A stretch of 64,000 bases of DNA from an uncultured bacterium (GCA_903826405.1 CAIKEH010000005.1:62001-126000); one strand, 5' to 3'; shown: positions 19,453-29,003, counted from the stretch's first letter. Notes: generated by a model not told the origin, from the letters alone. Made by a program: numbers and translations.

Positions 19453-19653
19453 ATGGCCATTGTAAAAGTGATCGAAGTGATCTCCAGCTCGGAAAAGAGC
19501 ATCGACGACGCTGTGAAGAATGCAGTGAAAGAAGTTTCCAAGACCGTTCGCAACGTGGACTCCGTTTATGTGAAAGACATCAAAGCCCATGTGAAGGCAG
19601 GCAAGATCACCACCTGGGGTGTAATCTGCAACATTTCTTTCCGCGTCGATTGA
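19453..19653 (+). CDS. Dodecin family flavin-binding protein
   Basis: A 66-residue dodecin, a small beta-alpha-beta-beta protein that assembles as a hollow dodecamer and stores flavins. The N-terminus (MAIVKVIEVISSSEKSIDDA) and the strand-helix pattern are typical. W55 in KITTWGVICNISFRVD sits where the flavin-stacking tryptophan of bacterial dodecins is found. The length equals the family norm (65-75). It is monocistronic and followed directly by a strong hairpin. The upstream region is AT-rich, with a poly-A stretch before the ATG and no Shine-Dalgarno sequence. Confidence 0.93.
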   Translation: MAIVKVIEVISSSEKSIDDAVKNAVKEVSKTVRNVDSVYVKDIKAHVKAGKITTWGVICNISFRVD

Positions 19654-19655
19654 TC

Positions 19656-19685
19656 AATCCGGATCGTGGAAACGCGATCCGGATT
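19656..19685 (+). terminator. Hairpin terminator of the dodecin gene
   Basis: A perfect 11-bp stem (AATCCGGATCG / CGATCCGGATT) with an 8-base loop begins 3 bases after the dodecin stop. It is followed by a T-rich but interrupted tail (TCTTCAAATTT). The very strong stem and its position make a terminator likely, though the U-tract is weak. Confidence 0.7.
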
Positions 19686-19688
19686 TCT

Positions 19689-20058
19689 TCAAATTTCCTG
19701 ACATACGGCAGCCCTGCTGTATTCCTGCACCAACTTGCGCTGTTGTTCGAAACCCATCTCAGCATGGCGATCGAAGTCCAGGTTCTATTGTGCTTGTACC
19801 TTGATGAGGGAACGCGCATGGAAAGGGTTATCCTTGCCTATCGAACAAGGGCACTTTGAACATGATCCTTTGCAAAGGACTTGCACTTGCCTTGCCTTCC
19901 AACATCGCCCTGCTCTTTTGCAGGTTGTCGATCACCCTCCCGGGCAGGTCATCCGAGCAAAATACTTCGATTTGGAGGATGGCTCCAACAATAGCGGATT
20001 TGCCAATGAGGAGATAAGTTTGAATACATATTCCTTTTATCTGCCACAGTATGTTCAT
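19689..20058 (-). pseudogene. Probable decayed gene, unknown product
   Basis: The 548-base gap between dodecin and the cytochrome cluster has no intact gene. On the minus strand one frame from 20058 reads protein-like sequence ending in IMFKVPLFDRQG and stops at 19828. Shifting by one base continues with KDNPFHARSLIKVQAQ, an in-frame TAG at 19785-19787, and then NLDFDRHAEMGFEQQRKLVQ and a stop at 19689. This pattern of plausible coding text broken by one frameshift and one stop suggests a dead gene. The product is not recognised. It could instead be chance, and the call rests on composition alone. Confidence 0.33.
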
Positions 20059-20201
20059 TCATAAAAATCCTCTCATGCCGTCCTTGGTCAGTAGGAATGA
20101 TGTCTCCGATCATTTTTTTAGAGCGTTTGCGCCTCAAACTTTACCCGTTTTTGGATATATGAACCGGACAAAATGATTATATTGTATGCTGATCGCAAGC
20201 C

Positions 20202-22571
20202 ATGGAAAAAAACAATATTGATTCCTCAGGAAATCAGACACTTGGAAACAGGAAACGCCTATGGGTCGCTGGGGTTTCCTTACTGGCTTTGTTGGGCATC
20301 GGATTCTGGCTTACTGGCCGGTTAAGGGGTGCCCATGCCGGTAGCATTCCGACGACAGTGGACTTCAATTATCATGTTCGGCCCATACTTGCAGACCGCT
20401 GTTTCAAATGCCACGGTCCGGACAGTCGTTCTCGTAAAGCGGGGCTTCGTCTGGATACCGAAGAGGGACTTTATGCCGCGCTCAAAGACAACCCATCGGC
20501 ACATGTGACCGTTGCCGGTAGTCCTGAATTATCCGAAATTTATCAACGTATCAGCAGTGAGGATACCGCATATCTCATGCCTCCCCCATCCTCCAACCTC
20601 GCTCTTTCTCCCGATGAGGTGAAGATCATCAAAAAGTGGATAAGCCAGGGTGCCACATACAAAAAGCATTGGGCATTCATCAAGCCTGAAAAGCCAGCAG
20701 TGCCATCCACAGGCAATGACGGATGGTGCCAGAACGATATCGACCACTTCACGTTAAAGAAAATGGAAGAAAAGGGATTATCCCCTAATCCTGAATCTGA
20801 CCCGGAGAGGCTACTTCGCAGATTATGCCTGGACCTCACTGGCCTGCCTCCGGAGATCGCACTTCAGGATCGGTACCTGAAGGATCCTTCCCTGTCAAAC
20901 TATGAAAAGATAGTAGATGAATTGCTTGCCCGCCCACAATTTGGGGAGAAAATGGCAGCCGGATGGCTGGACCTGGCCCGCTATGCGGACAGCCATGGGT
21001 ACCAGGACGATGGACTGAGGACCATGTGGCCATTCCGCGATTGGGTCATTCACGCTTTCAATTCCAATTATCCATACGACAAGTTCGTCACTTGGCAATT
21101 GGCGGGTGACCTCTTGCCCTCTCCCACTACCGAGCAACTCCTTGCCTCCGGTTTCAACAGGAACCACAAGATCACCCAGGAAGGCGGCGTGATCGATGAG
21201 GAATACAGAGTGGAGTATGTTTCCGACCGCACGAACACCTTCAGCAAGGCTTTTCTCGCCATGACGATGGAATGCGCCAAATGCCATGATCACAAGTACG
21301 ACCCCATTTCACAACGTGATTATTATAGCACCTTCGCTTTCTTCAATCAGGTGAATGAAAAAGGCTTGTACGGCGACATTTCCATCGCCTCCCCTGGAGA
21401 TCCCCCGAATATGTTCATCCGGACCGCGGAAGCAAAAACCTCACTTCCATTCCTCAACCTCAAGGATACCGGAGGGGTTACGGTGATGGTCATGCGCGAC
21501 AGTTCGGTACAAAGGGTGACCCGACTTTTGAGGCGGGGAGTTTATGACCAGGCGGCGGATACCATGCCTTTCTCCCCGCCACGATCGATCCTGCCTTTTG
21601 ATACAAGCAAGTATGCTAAGAATCGTCTTGGGCTTGCAAAATGGCTGTTCGATCCCTCACATCCCCTCACCGCCCGAGTATACGTCAATCGGCTATGGCA
21701 GGAATTCTTCGGGCGTGGCCTGGTCAGAACCGTTGGTGATTTCGGGCTGCAGGGAGATCTTCCCTCACACCCTGAACTACTGGATTGGTTGGCTTCCGAT
21801 TTCATGCAAAACGGATGGGATATCAAAAGAATGATTCGGCTATTGGTGACATCCTCCACCTATAAACAATCCGCAAAAGAAAGCCAGAAACAAGTCAACA
21901 CGGATCCGGAGAACATCTGGCTTTCCCGATCTGCAAGGTCCAGGTTGATCGCAGAAACCGTGAGGGACCAGGCCCTCTCAAGCAGCGGATTGATGAACCG
22001 GGAGATCGGAGGGCCGAGCGTGAAACCATACCAGCCTGCCGGAATATGGGAAGCATCCACTTCCGGCCGAGGAATTCTTGCCCGTTACGAACAAGACCAT
22101 GGAGACAAACTATACAGGCGTGGACTATATACTTTCATCAAAAGAACAGCCCCACCCCCATCCATGCTCATTTTCGATGGGGGCAATCGGGACATCTGTG
22201 AAGTCCGCAGGATGAGGACTAATACGCCTCTGCAGGCCCTTGTCCAGTTGAACGATCCGCAGCTGCTCGAAGCTGCCCGAGTGATGTCCCAGAAACTGAT
22301 GGAAGATAAAAACCTCAACCCGACAGACCGATTGAAAAAAGCTTTTCGCCTGGTGGTCTGTCGCCTGCCAACGGATAAAGAGCTGAAACAAATGGAGCAA
22401 TATCTCGCATCAGAGACCGATCGATTCCGTTCGAAACCGGAAATGGCTGAAGCCTTGTTGAAAAATGGAGAATCTCCGCAGTCAAAGGAAAAGGACCGGG
22501 GCGGTATAGCCGCACTCATGGAAACTATACAGATCTTATTCAATTTGGACGAAACCCTGACAAGACCATAG
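20202..22571 (+). CDS. Planctomycete-type cytochrome c / PSCyt2-PSD1 protein
   Basis: A 789-residue protein of the architecture PSCyt1 (cytochrome c) - DUF1549 (PSCyt2) - DUF1553 (PSD1). An N-terminal membrane anchor (about residues 19-40) is followed by a haem c site, CFKCH (residues 67-71), with a likely distal methionine in LMPPPSS. The DUF1549 region carries RLLRRLCLDLTGLPP and FGEKMAAGWLDLARYADSHG. DUF1553 carries ARVYVNRLWQEFFGRGLV and the FDGGNRDICEVRR-type segment. Such proteins are abundant in Planctomycetes and Verrucomicrobia and are found in some Bacteroidota. They pair with DUF1501 proteins and are thought to act on the cell surface or periplasm in polymer or sugar metabolism; the exact reaction is unproven. 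The stop is 2 bases before the DUF1501 gene. Confidence 0.92.
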   Translation: MEKNNIDSSGNQTLGNRKRLWVAGVSLLALLGIGFWLTGRLRGAHAGSIPTTVDFNYHVRPILADRCFKCHGPDSRSRKAGLRLDTEEGLYAALKDNPSAHVTVAGSPELSEIYQRISSEDTAYLMPPPSSNLALSPDEVKIIKKWISQGATYKKHWAFIKPEKPAVPSTGNDGWCQNDIDHFTLKKMEEKGLSPNPESDPERLLRRLCLDLTGLPPEIALQDRYLKDPSLSNYEKIVDELLARPQFGEKMAAGWLDLARYADSHGYQDDGLRTMWPFRDWVIHAFNSNYPYDKFVTWQLAGDLLPSPTTEQLLASGFNRNHKITQEGGVIDEEYRVEYVSDRTNTFSKAFLAMTMECAKCHDHKYDPISQRDYYSTFAFFNQVNEKGLYGDISIASPGDPPNMFIRTAEAKTSLPFLNLKDTGGVTVMVMRDSSVQRVTRLLRRGVYDQAADTMPFSPPRSILPFDTSKYAKNRLGLAKWLFDPSHPLTARVYVNRLWQEFFGRGLVRTVGDFGLQGDLPSHPELLDWLASDFMQNGWDIKRMIRLLVTSSTYKQSAKESQKQVNTDPENIWLSRSARSRLIAETVRDQALSSSGLMNREIGGPSVKPYQPAGIWEASTSGRGILARYEQDHGDKLYRRGLYTFIKRTAPPPSMLIFDGGNRDICEVRRMRTNTPLQALVQLNDPQLLEAARVMSQKLMEDKNLNPTDRLKKAFRLVVCRLPTDKELKQMEQYLASETDRFRSKPEMAEALLKNGESPQSKEKDRGGIAALMETIQILFNLDETLTRP

Positions 22572-22573
22572 AC

Positions 22574-24022
22574 ATGACAGATCCTTTCAATCAATTTCGT
22601 TTGCAGGTCACGCGCCGTCACTTCCTCAATAAGGTCGGACTCGGACTGGGAGGCATTGCCCTTGGCTCCCTGCTCTTACCCGATCTTCTCGGCAATAAGG
22701 AAGATGCGCCCATACCATTGGGACTCGCACAGTTCGCCCCCAAAGCAAAGCGAGTGATCTACCTCTTTCAGAACGGTGCTCCGTCTCAGTTGGAACTTTT
22801 CGATTATAAGCCCATGTTGGAGAAGATGCATGGTCAGGATCTACCCGCATCCATCAGGATGGGTCAGCGTCTGACCGGGATGACCGCCAGTCAGGATAAA
22901 TTCCCTCTGGCAGCTTCCTATTTCAAATTCCAGCAGCATGGCCAATCCGGAGCCTGGATAAGTGAATTATTCCCCAATACCGCACGCATCGTCGATGATA
23001 TCGCCATCATAAAAACCATTCATACGGACGCAATCAACCACGATCCGGCACTCACCTTTTTCCAGACAGGTGCCCAACAAGGCAACCGTCCCAGCATGGG
23101 CGCCTGGCTCAGTTATGGTCTCGGCAGTGAGAACAAGAATTTACCGGCCTATTGTGTGCTCCTCTCAAAAGGCAAAGGCAATGGACAGGGCGTTTACTCC
23201 AAACTCTGGTCTAACGGATTCTTAGACAGCACTCACCAAGGTGTAGTCTTCAGCAGTGGGCATGATCCCGTCCTTTACCTGAACAACCCGGACGGACAGG
23301 AAAAAATGGACCGGAGGAACATGCTCGACCAATTGTCGAAACTCAACACCATGGGATTCGAAGATTTTGGTGACCCCGAAACCCTGGCCCGCATCAGACA
23401 ATATGAAATGTCCTATCGTATGCAAACTGCGGTTCCGGAACTGACCGACCTCAGTCGTGAACCGGACCATATCGTGAAGATGTACGGACCGGATTGCCTG
23501 GTTCCGGGAACCTATGCAGCGAATTGTCTTCTAGCCAGAAAACTCTCCGAAGCCGGAGTGCGTTTCGTGCAGCTTTATCATCAGGGTTGGGATCAACATG
23601 GCAATATGGTCGGAGACCTTCCCCTGCAGGCCAAGGATGTCGACAGGGCTTCCGCGGCACTCATCACCGATCTCAAACAAAGAGGGCTGTTCGATGAGAC
23701 TCTGGTCATCTGGGGGGGAGAATTCGGACGCACGAACTATTGCCAGGGAACCCTCTCCAAGGATAACTACGGGAGAGATCACCACCCTCGCTGCTTCAGC
23801 ATCTGGGCAGCAGGAGGTGGGATCAAAGGAGGCCAAGTGTATGGGGAGACCGATGAATTCGGTTACAACATCGTGAAGGACCCCGTGAGCGTGCATGACT
23901 TCCATGCCACGCTACTGCACCTGCTGGGCATAGACCATGAGAAACTCACCTACCGTCATTTGGGGCGCCGTTACCGGCTCACCGATGTGGAAGGGCAAGT
24001 ACTGCCCGGTCTCATAGCCTGA
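22574..24022 (+). CDS. DUF1501 (sulfatase-like) protein with Tat signal
   Basis: A 482-residue DUF1501 protein, a relative of the alkaline-phosphatase/sulfatase fold that nearly always travels with PSCyt/PSD1 proteins. The N-terminus has a twin-arginine signal (TRRHFLNKVGLGLGG), predicting folded export, likely with bound metal. Family features include VIYLFQNGAPSQLELFDYKP, the QLYHQGWDQHGN metal-site region, VIWGGEFGRT, and the C-terminal DFHATLLHLLGIDHEKLTYRHLGR. The formylglycine CxPxR motif of true sulfatases is absent, so sulfatase activity should not be assumed. It is tightly coupled to the upstream PSD1 gene (2-base gap) and is followed by the third member of the cluster 26 bases later. 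Confidence 0.93.
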   Translation: MTDPFNQFRLQVTRRHFLNKVGLGLGGIALGSLLLPDLLGNKEDAPIPLGLAQFAPKAKRVIYLFQNGAPSQLELFDYKPMLEKMHGQDLPASIRMGQRLTGMTASQDKFPLAASYFKFQQHGQSGAWISELFPNTARIVDDIAIIKTIHTDAINHDPALTFFQTGAQQGNRPSMGAWLSYGLGSENKNLPAYCVLLSKGKGNGQGVYSKLWSNGFLDSTHQGVVFSSGHDPVLYLNNPDGQEKMDRRNMLDQLSKLNTMGFEDFGDPETLARIRQYEMSYRMQTAVPELTDLSREPDHIVKMYGPDCLVPGTYAANCLLARKLSEAGVRFVQLYHQGWDQHGNMVGDLPLQAKDVDRASAALITDLKQRGLFDETLVIWGGEFGRTNYCQGTLSKDNYGRDHHPRCFSIWAAGGGIKGGQVYGETDEFGYNIVKDPVSVHDFHATLLHLLGIDHEKLTYRHLGRRYRLTDVEGQVLPGLIA

Positions 24023-24048
24023 TCGAACCAACCCCCATCCCTTCAAAA

Positions 24049-26220
24049 ATGGACATGAAGACGCTCCGGCAGTTCCTGAACAATATCGATTTCACACTGA
24101 TCATCCTGCTGGTATTCCTTTCGCTGTTCCGCGATCATCTTTCCCTACCTACCTGGCTGCAGGTCACGGGACGGATGCATCCACTCTATCTTCATTTCCC
24201 CGTTGTACTGATCGTAGCCATCTGGCCCGTGTACTTCTTTCTGCACCGGAAAGGCACACCAAAAGAGGTGCATGAATCTCTGGAGATCCTACTCTTGTTT
24301 GCAGTGCTCTTCTGCGCACTTTCCGCACTTTCCGGACTCTTTCTTTCCGTTGAAGGTGGATATGACGCGGCGATCCTGCGCCAACACAGAATGACCGGCA
24401 TTACGACCACCATTTTCGGTTATATATTGCTGTTAGTTTATACGCGCGCGCATTTTTCACGAACCTCCTTTCATATCGCCGCTTCAATAACCCTGCTCAG
24501 CCTTTTCGCCGGATCACATTATGGATCTATATTGACACACGGCGAAGGATTCATCACGGCACCTTTGACAAGAGATCAACCCGCTCAAAAGATCAAAGTC
24601 ACCGACAGCAGCGCTGTATTTACTGCAGTTGTAGATCCGATTTTGGCTTCCAAATGCTACTCTTGCCACAATGCACAACGAGCAAAAGGCGGCTTCGTCA
24701 TGACGGAACAAACTCGTTTCCTGAAGGGCGGTAAAAGCGGGCCGGCTTGGGTATCTGGTGATCCTGATAAGAGTCTGATGATCCAACGGCTCCTGCTGGG
24801 CACAGACGACAGGAAACACATGCCCCCGGTGGACCGACCTCAGTTGAGTCCGGAAGAACTGAGCCTCTTGCATGACTGGGTACTTTCCGGAGCCAGTTTG
24901 TCGCGCCGCTTCCGGGACTACGCTGTTACCGACAGTTTCAGAGGAGAAGCCATGGCATGGGCCAAACAACACCAGATTGCAGGGAAAGATTCAGTGACTT
25001 ATGATTTCAAGGAAGCCGATGCCACCATCGTGAGCAAACTGAATGGCCCAACGCGGAATATCCAACCCATCGCCATACACTCACCCGCATTGTCAGTTCA
25101 ATTCTTCATCAGGCAACTCTATCAACCCAAAATGCTGGAGGAATTGGAGCCCATTCGCATGCAAGTGGTTTATCTCAATCTTTCTGCCATGCCGGTGAAG
25201 GACGAGGAGTTGACCAGGATATCTACATTCCCCAATCTGGAAAAATTGTTGCTCAATGGGTCTGACATCACGGGCAAAACCCTTGGTGTATTGAAATCCT
25301 GCACCAAACTTCGTTCGATATCCCTTTCGTCTTCAAAAATCACTACAACCTCTTTGGAAGTTTTGACTGGCTTCCCTTCCCTGAACGAGGTCGTGGCATG
25401 GAATACTTCTGCAAGTGCATTGGAGATCACCGCACTCGAAAAGAAAAATCCTGGAATCAGGTGGTACAGCGGCTATGTTCCGGATGAATCGGAGCATCTG
25501 CAACTGACCCCGCCTATGGCTGCGGGCGATGTGTCGGTATTGGCGCCTGGCCAGACCTTTGGATTAAGACATCCCATGCCGGGGGTGACCATCCGGTATA
25601 CTTTGGATGGCAGTACACCCGACAGTGCACATTCAACGGAATACAAATCACCCATTCCCATCAATGAGCTCACCACCATAAAAGCTTTGGCGGTCAGGGA
25701 GGGATGGAATGCCAGCGGTATAACTACGATCACGCTCTACACTGCTGGCATCCCGCCACAATCAGCAAGTCTACTCAGCCTACCCGAATCAAAATATTTG
25801 GCCAACAAAGAGGCCAGTTTGACTGATGGACTGAAGGGAGATGTGAACAACCTGGCCATCAACTGGCTTGGCTTCCGGGAAAGACCTCTTGTGGCAGCTT
25901 TCACTTTTGATGGCACGAAAATGTTTAAGGAGGTCATTCTCAGTTCACAGGTGAATACTGGCGCTTATCTTTTCCCACCCGCCACCATCGAGGTCAAAGG
26001 AGGATCCGACCCCGACCACCTTACTACAATTGGCAAATTGATCCCGGTTCAGCCGACAAAACAGGAAGACACTCGAATGGTACCTTGGCGCATACCACTT
26101 AAACCCGGCTCATACCAGTATATCGAAGTAAGGGCAACCCCACTTCCAAACCTGCCGCAATGGCATCCGGGTAAAAAAGAAAAAGGGTGGTTCTTCATTG
26201 ATGAAGCCTTCTTTAATTGA
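24049..26220 (+). CDS. DUF2231 membrane / cytochrome c / LRR / chitobiase-like multidomain protein
   Basis: A 723-residue composite protein. Residues 1-175 hold several membrane spans of DUF2231-like type, including RMHPLYLHFPVVLIVAIWP and SALSGLFLS. Residues 190-285 form a planctomycete-type cytochrome c domain with haem site CYSCH (203-207) and distal-Met candidate HMPP (M258). Residues of about 350-460 contain leucine-rich repeats (LEKLLLNGSDITGKTLGVLK, LRSISLSSSKITTTSLEVL). Next is a chitobiase/hexosaminidase C-terminal-like module (GVTIRYTLDGSTPDS), then a beta-rich end that resembles a discoidin-like carbohydrate-binding fold. The protein probably anchors the cluster in the inner membrane, passes electrons and binds a glycan or partner protein. 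That role is inference from domains. Confidence 0.85.
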   Translation: MDMKTLRQFLNNIDFTLIILLVFLSLFRDHLSLPTWLQVTGRMHPLYLHFPVVLIVAIWPVYFFLHRKGTPKEVHESLEILLLFAVLFCALSALSGLFLSVEGGYDAAILRQHRMTGITTTIFGYILLLVYTRAHFSRTSFHIAASITLLSLFAGSHYGSILTHGEGFITAPLTRDQPAQKIKVTDSSAVFTAVVDPILASKCYSCHNAQRAKGGFVMTEQTRFLKGGKSGPAWVSGDPDKSLMIQRLLLGTDDRKHMPPVDRPQLSPEELSLLHDWVLSGASLSRRFRDYAVTDSFRGEAMAWAKQHQIAGKDSVTYDFKEADATIVSKLNGPTRNIQPIAIHSPALSVQFFIRQLYQPKMLEELEPIRMQVVYLNLSAMPVKDEELTRISTFPNLEKLLLNGSDITGKTLGVLKSCTKLRSISLSSSKITTTSLEVLTGFPSLNEVVAWNTSASALEITALEKKNPGIRWYSGYVPDESEHLQLTPPMAAGDVSVLAPGQTFGLRHPMPGVTIRYTLDGSTPDSAHSTEYKSPIPINELTTIKALAVREGWNASGITTITLYTAGIPPQSASLLSLPESKYLANKEASLTDGLKGDVNNLAINWLGFRERPLVAAFTFDGTKMFKEVILSSQVNTGAYLFPPATIEVKGGSDPDHLTTIGKLIPVQPTKQEDTRMVPWRIPLKPGSYQYIEVRATPLPNLPQWHPGKKEKGWFFIDEAFFN

Positions 26221-26277
26221 TCCTAAGACCCTCTTGCTGCCTCCTTTTTTCGTAATTTACCGGGTTCAACTGGAACA

Positions 26278-28215
26278 GTGATCACTCAAGAGACCATACA
26301 GCAGATCCTGAGCCGTATCGATATCGTGGAGATTGTCGGAGGGTTCGTCAAACTCAAAAAAAGAGGTACCAGCTATCTCGGACTCTGTCCATTCCACAAT
26401 GAGAAGACCCCCTCCTTCACCGTCTCGCCGGCCAAGGAGATCTATAAATGTTTCGGTTGCGGACGAAGTGGTAATACCATCAGTTTCCTCATGGAGCACG
26501 AAAAGTACTCCTATGTTGAGTCCCTTCGCTGGTTGGCCAACAAGTATAATGTGGAGGTGGAGGAAACCGCCACCAGTCCGGAATTCCGTCAGCTGCAACA
26601 GGTGGCGGACAGTCTTTATATACTGAATGGCTTCGCCCAACAATTTTTCAGCAATTCCCTCTTCGAAACCGAGGAAGGACAGAGCGTTGGACTCAGCTAC
26701 CTCAAGGAACGCGGCTTTCGAGAAGAGATCATCAGGAAATTCCAGTTGGGTTACGATCCCGAACAACGCGATGCCTTCGCCAAAGCCGCTATCGCTGCTC
26801 AATACAATACGGAATTGTTACAGAAGAGCGGATTGGTCGTTCTCCGGGATGGGCAACCCGTGGACAACTACAGGGGACGTATCATCTTCCCTGTACATAA
26901 CCAGAGTGGCAAGGTACTCGGTTTTGGAGCCCGACTCATACGGAACAACGATCGTGCCCCCAAATACATCAACACCCCGGAGAATGAGATCTATATAAAG
27001 AGCAGGATCCTCTATGGCTCCTATTTTGCACGTCACGCGATTGACAAACAGGATGAATGCCTGCTCGTTGAAGGATATACAGACGTGATCTCCCTGCACC
27101 AGGCAGGGATCGAAAATGTAGTGGCCTCAGGTGGCACATCATTGACCGTGGATCAATTACGACTAATCCGTAAATACACCAATAATCTGACCATCATCTA
27201 TGATGGGGATTCTGCAGGCGTGAAGGCTGCCCTGCGCGGATTGGACCTCGCCCTTGAGGAAGGGTTACAAGTGAGGCTTGTTCTGATACCCGACAAGGAA
27301 GATCCTGATAGCTATGTCAACAAGGTGGGCATGACCGCGTTCCGGGACTTCGTGGATTCACACAAAAAAGATGTGATCCTTTTCCAACTGGAAGCCATGT
27401 TGCAGGATGCCGGGAACGACAGCACCAAACGCGCTTCCCTCGTCAACCAGATCGCTGAATCCATCTCGAGACTAAATAAAGCCGAGGATTTCACCCGCCA
27501 ACAAGACTATATACAAAGATGCGCCGAATTGATGAAGATCGATGAGGCCGGACTAACCGCTCTGGTGAATAAATTCATTCGGGAAAGGATAGGGAAAGAA
27601 GAAAAGAAACAATTGAGGGAGACCTCAACACCAGCTTTAGACCCTTCACCCACTCCAAGCGATGACCTGCTCGAATTGGTGTCCAGGGACGAGCAGCATG
27701 AAAGGGGAACTTTAAGGGCCTTGCTGGAGTTCGGCCTGAAGCCTTGGGATGAAAATGCAACGGTTGCAGAACACGTATTCCGGGAGATGGAGGTAAATGC
27801 CCTGGAAGATCTATTCGATAACAGGGAACTGGTCCACTTGCTGCAAGCCTATCGGAACTTATATCTTCAGGGACTGGAACCAACGGCCCGAAGTTTTCTT
27901 TATCATGAGGATCATGGACTCAATCAGATTGCAGTATCTCTCATGGATTCCCCGCATGAGCTGAGTCCGAACTGGAAAGCGCATTTTGACGGACCTATGC
28001 CCACCAGAGATGAACTGTACAGACAGGAAGTATACTCCAGTTTGAATTACCTCAAACTCCGAAAAATAAAGAGACTCATCAACGAGAACCAACGAGATTT
28101 AGAAAAAGGGCAGGTTTCAGATAAGGATATGATGATGCTGTTGCAAACCCATAAGCACCTCAAAGTTCTGGAAATGGAACTCACCCGTCAGATCGGCACG
28201 GTGATACTTAGGTGA
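26278..28215 (+). CDS. dnaG: DNA primase
   Basis: Primase that makes RNA primers for replication, 645 residues. I chose the GTG at 26278 because it opens the conserved N-terminus (MITQETIQQILSRIDIVEIV); no in-frame ATG is better placed. The zinc-binding domain has CPFHNEKTPSF and CFGCGRSGN. The Toprim core contains LLVEGYTDVISLHQAG and IIYDGDSAGVKAALRG, with the acidic metal-binding residues intact. The C-terminal third is a DnaB-binding-like helical domain, as expected. The gene follows the cytochrome cluster by 57 bases and ends at a bidirectional hairpin. No rpoD or rpsU (its partners in enterobacteria) is present. Confidence 0.96.
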   Translation: MITQETIQQILSRIDIVEIVGGFVKLKKRGTSYLGLCPFHNEKTPSFTVSPAKEIYKCFGCGRSGNTISFLMEHEKYSYVESLRWLANKYNVEVEETATSPEFRQLQQVADSLYILNGFAQQFFSNSLFETEEGQSVGLSYLKERGFREEIIRKFQLGYDPEQRDAFAKAAIAAQYNTELLQKSGLVVLRDGQPVDNYRGRIIFPVHNQSGKVLGFGARLIRNNDRAPKYINTPENEIYIKSRILYGSYFARHAIDKQDECLLVEGYTDVISLHQAGIENVVASGGTSLTVDQLRLIRKYTNNLTIIYDGDSAGVKAALRGLDLALEEGLQVRLVLIPDKEDPDSYVNKVGMTAFRDFVDSHKKDVILFQLEAMLQDAGNDSTKRASLVNQIAESISRLNKAEDFTRQQDYIQRCAELMKIDEAGLTALVNKFIRERIGKEEKKQLRETSTPALDPSPTPSDDLLELVSRDEQHERGTLRALLEFGLKPWDENATVAEHVFREMEVNALEDLFDNRELVHLLQAYRNLYLQGLEPTARSFLYHEDHGLNQIAVSLMDSPHELSPNWKAHFDGPMPTRDELYRQEVYSSLNYLKLRKIKRLINENQRDLEKGQVSDKDMMMLLQTHKHLKVLEMELTRQIGTVILR

Positions 28216-28321
28216 AGGGACTGATTTCCCACCAGTAAGATATAGCAGATACACATTCGTTTGGAAGCCCTTTACCCCCTTTTTCCAACCCACTTTTTTT
28301 AAGAAAAAGAAATAAAAAAAA

Positions 28322-28342
28322 GATCGCTTTTTACAAGCGATC
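28322..28342. terminator. Bidirectional terminator between dnaG and DUF3052-like gene
   Basis: A perfect 8-bp stem (GATCGCTT / AAGCGATC) has a TTTAC loop. On plus it is followed by CTCTTTTA. On minus it is followed by a long T-rich run (A-rich 28300-28321 on plus). It sits between convergent genes and can end both transcripts, more strongly on the minus strand. Confidence 0.8.
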
Positions 28343-28368
28343 CTCTTTTATATACGGTTCAAGGACTT

Positions 28369-28878
28369 TTATATTCTGCCTGGTATCTTTTCCAAACGTT
28401 CAGCCTTCCCCGATCCGATAGGCTTCAGCGGTGCTGCCACGGGCAAGGCTGCATCTGTAAGGGCAAGGCGGGGGTTCAGATCCCTTAGCGGGATACCCAT
28501 CCGATGGAAGCGTATTGCCGTCCAGACATTGTCTATGGTGACCTCGGTATGTTGCTCATAACCCAGGGTCCGAAGGCAATTCCAACTGCTGTCGCGGTTC
28601 AGATCACTGACGATCTTAGAACTGGTTTTAGGATAGGCCACCCACAACTTCCCCTCTTCGTTCAACGCCGGAAGCACATCCTGCATGATGGAGGTGAGTT
28701 GATTCTGGTTGATGGCAAAAACCAGTGCAAAATCGATCTTCCTCGATTTCAGCAACGGTGTCACGTTTTTAGCAAAAGAAAGCTTGGTAAATTGTTTCTC
28801 AATGGAGGAGGGAATACCCTGGATCAAGAGATTCTTTTCTTCAAGAAGTTGAAGTTTTTCAAACAAGGTTTGCGACAT
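28369..28878 (-). CDS. DUF3052-like conserved protein
   Basis: A 169-residue cytosolic protein with no signal peptide. The middle part reads IDFALVFAINQNQLTSIMQD, then LPALNEEGKLWVAYPKTSSK and RDSSWNCLRTLGYEQHTEVT, which resembles the DUF3052 family. In that family a conserved WVAYPK core is followed by a D-W-L pattern and a final WTAIRFH-like strand. The last 35 residues are a low-complexity, proline- and alanine-rich tail (ALTDAALPVAAPLKPIG). Function is unknown. The gene is transcribed convergently with dnaG, and no operon partner is evident; the next gene on the strand is 126 bases away. Confidence 0.75.
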   Translation of the reverse strand: MSQTLFEKLQLLEEKNLLIQGIPSSIEKQFTKLSFAKNVTPLLKSRKIDFALVFAINQNQLTSIMQDVLPALNEEGKLWVAYPKTSSKIVSDLNRDSSWNCLRTLGYEQHTEVTIDNVWTAIRFHRMGIPLRDLNPRLALTDAALPVAAPLKPIGSGKAERLEKIPGRI

Positions 28879-29003
28879 GCTTCAACAAGATTAAGGATGA
28901 GCGGTAAAGTTACGGTTTTCCTTTAAGTTGAAGCAGCTTTCGGCTTAATTTCCTGAGCAAAATAGCCGTTAGCTGTAGTGAAATGGCTGGTATGCTACCT
29001 AAA

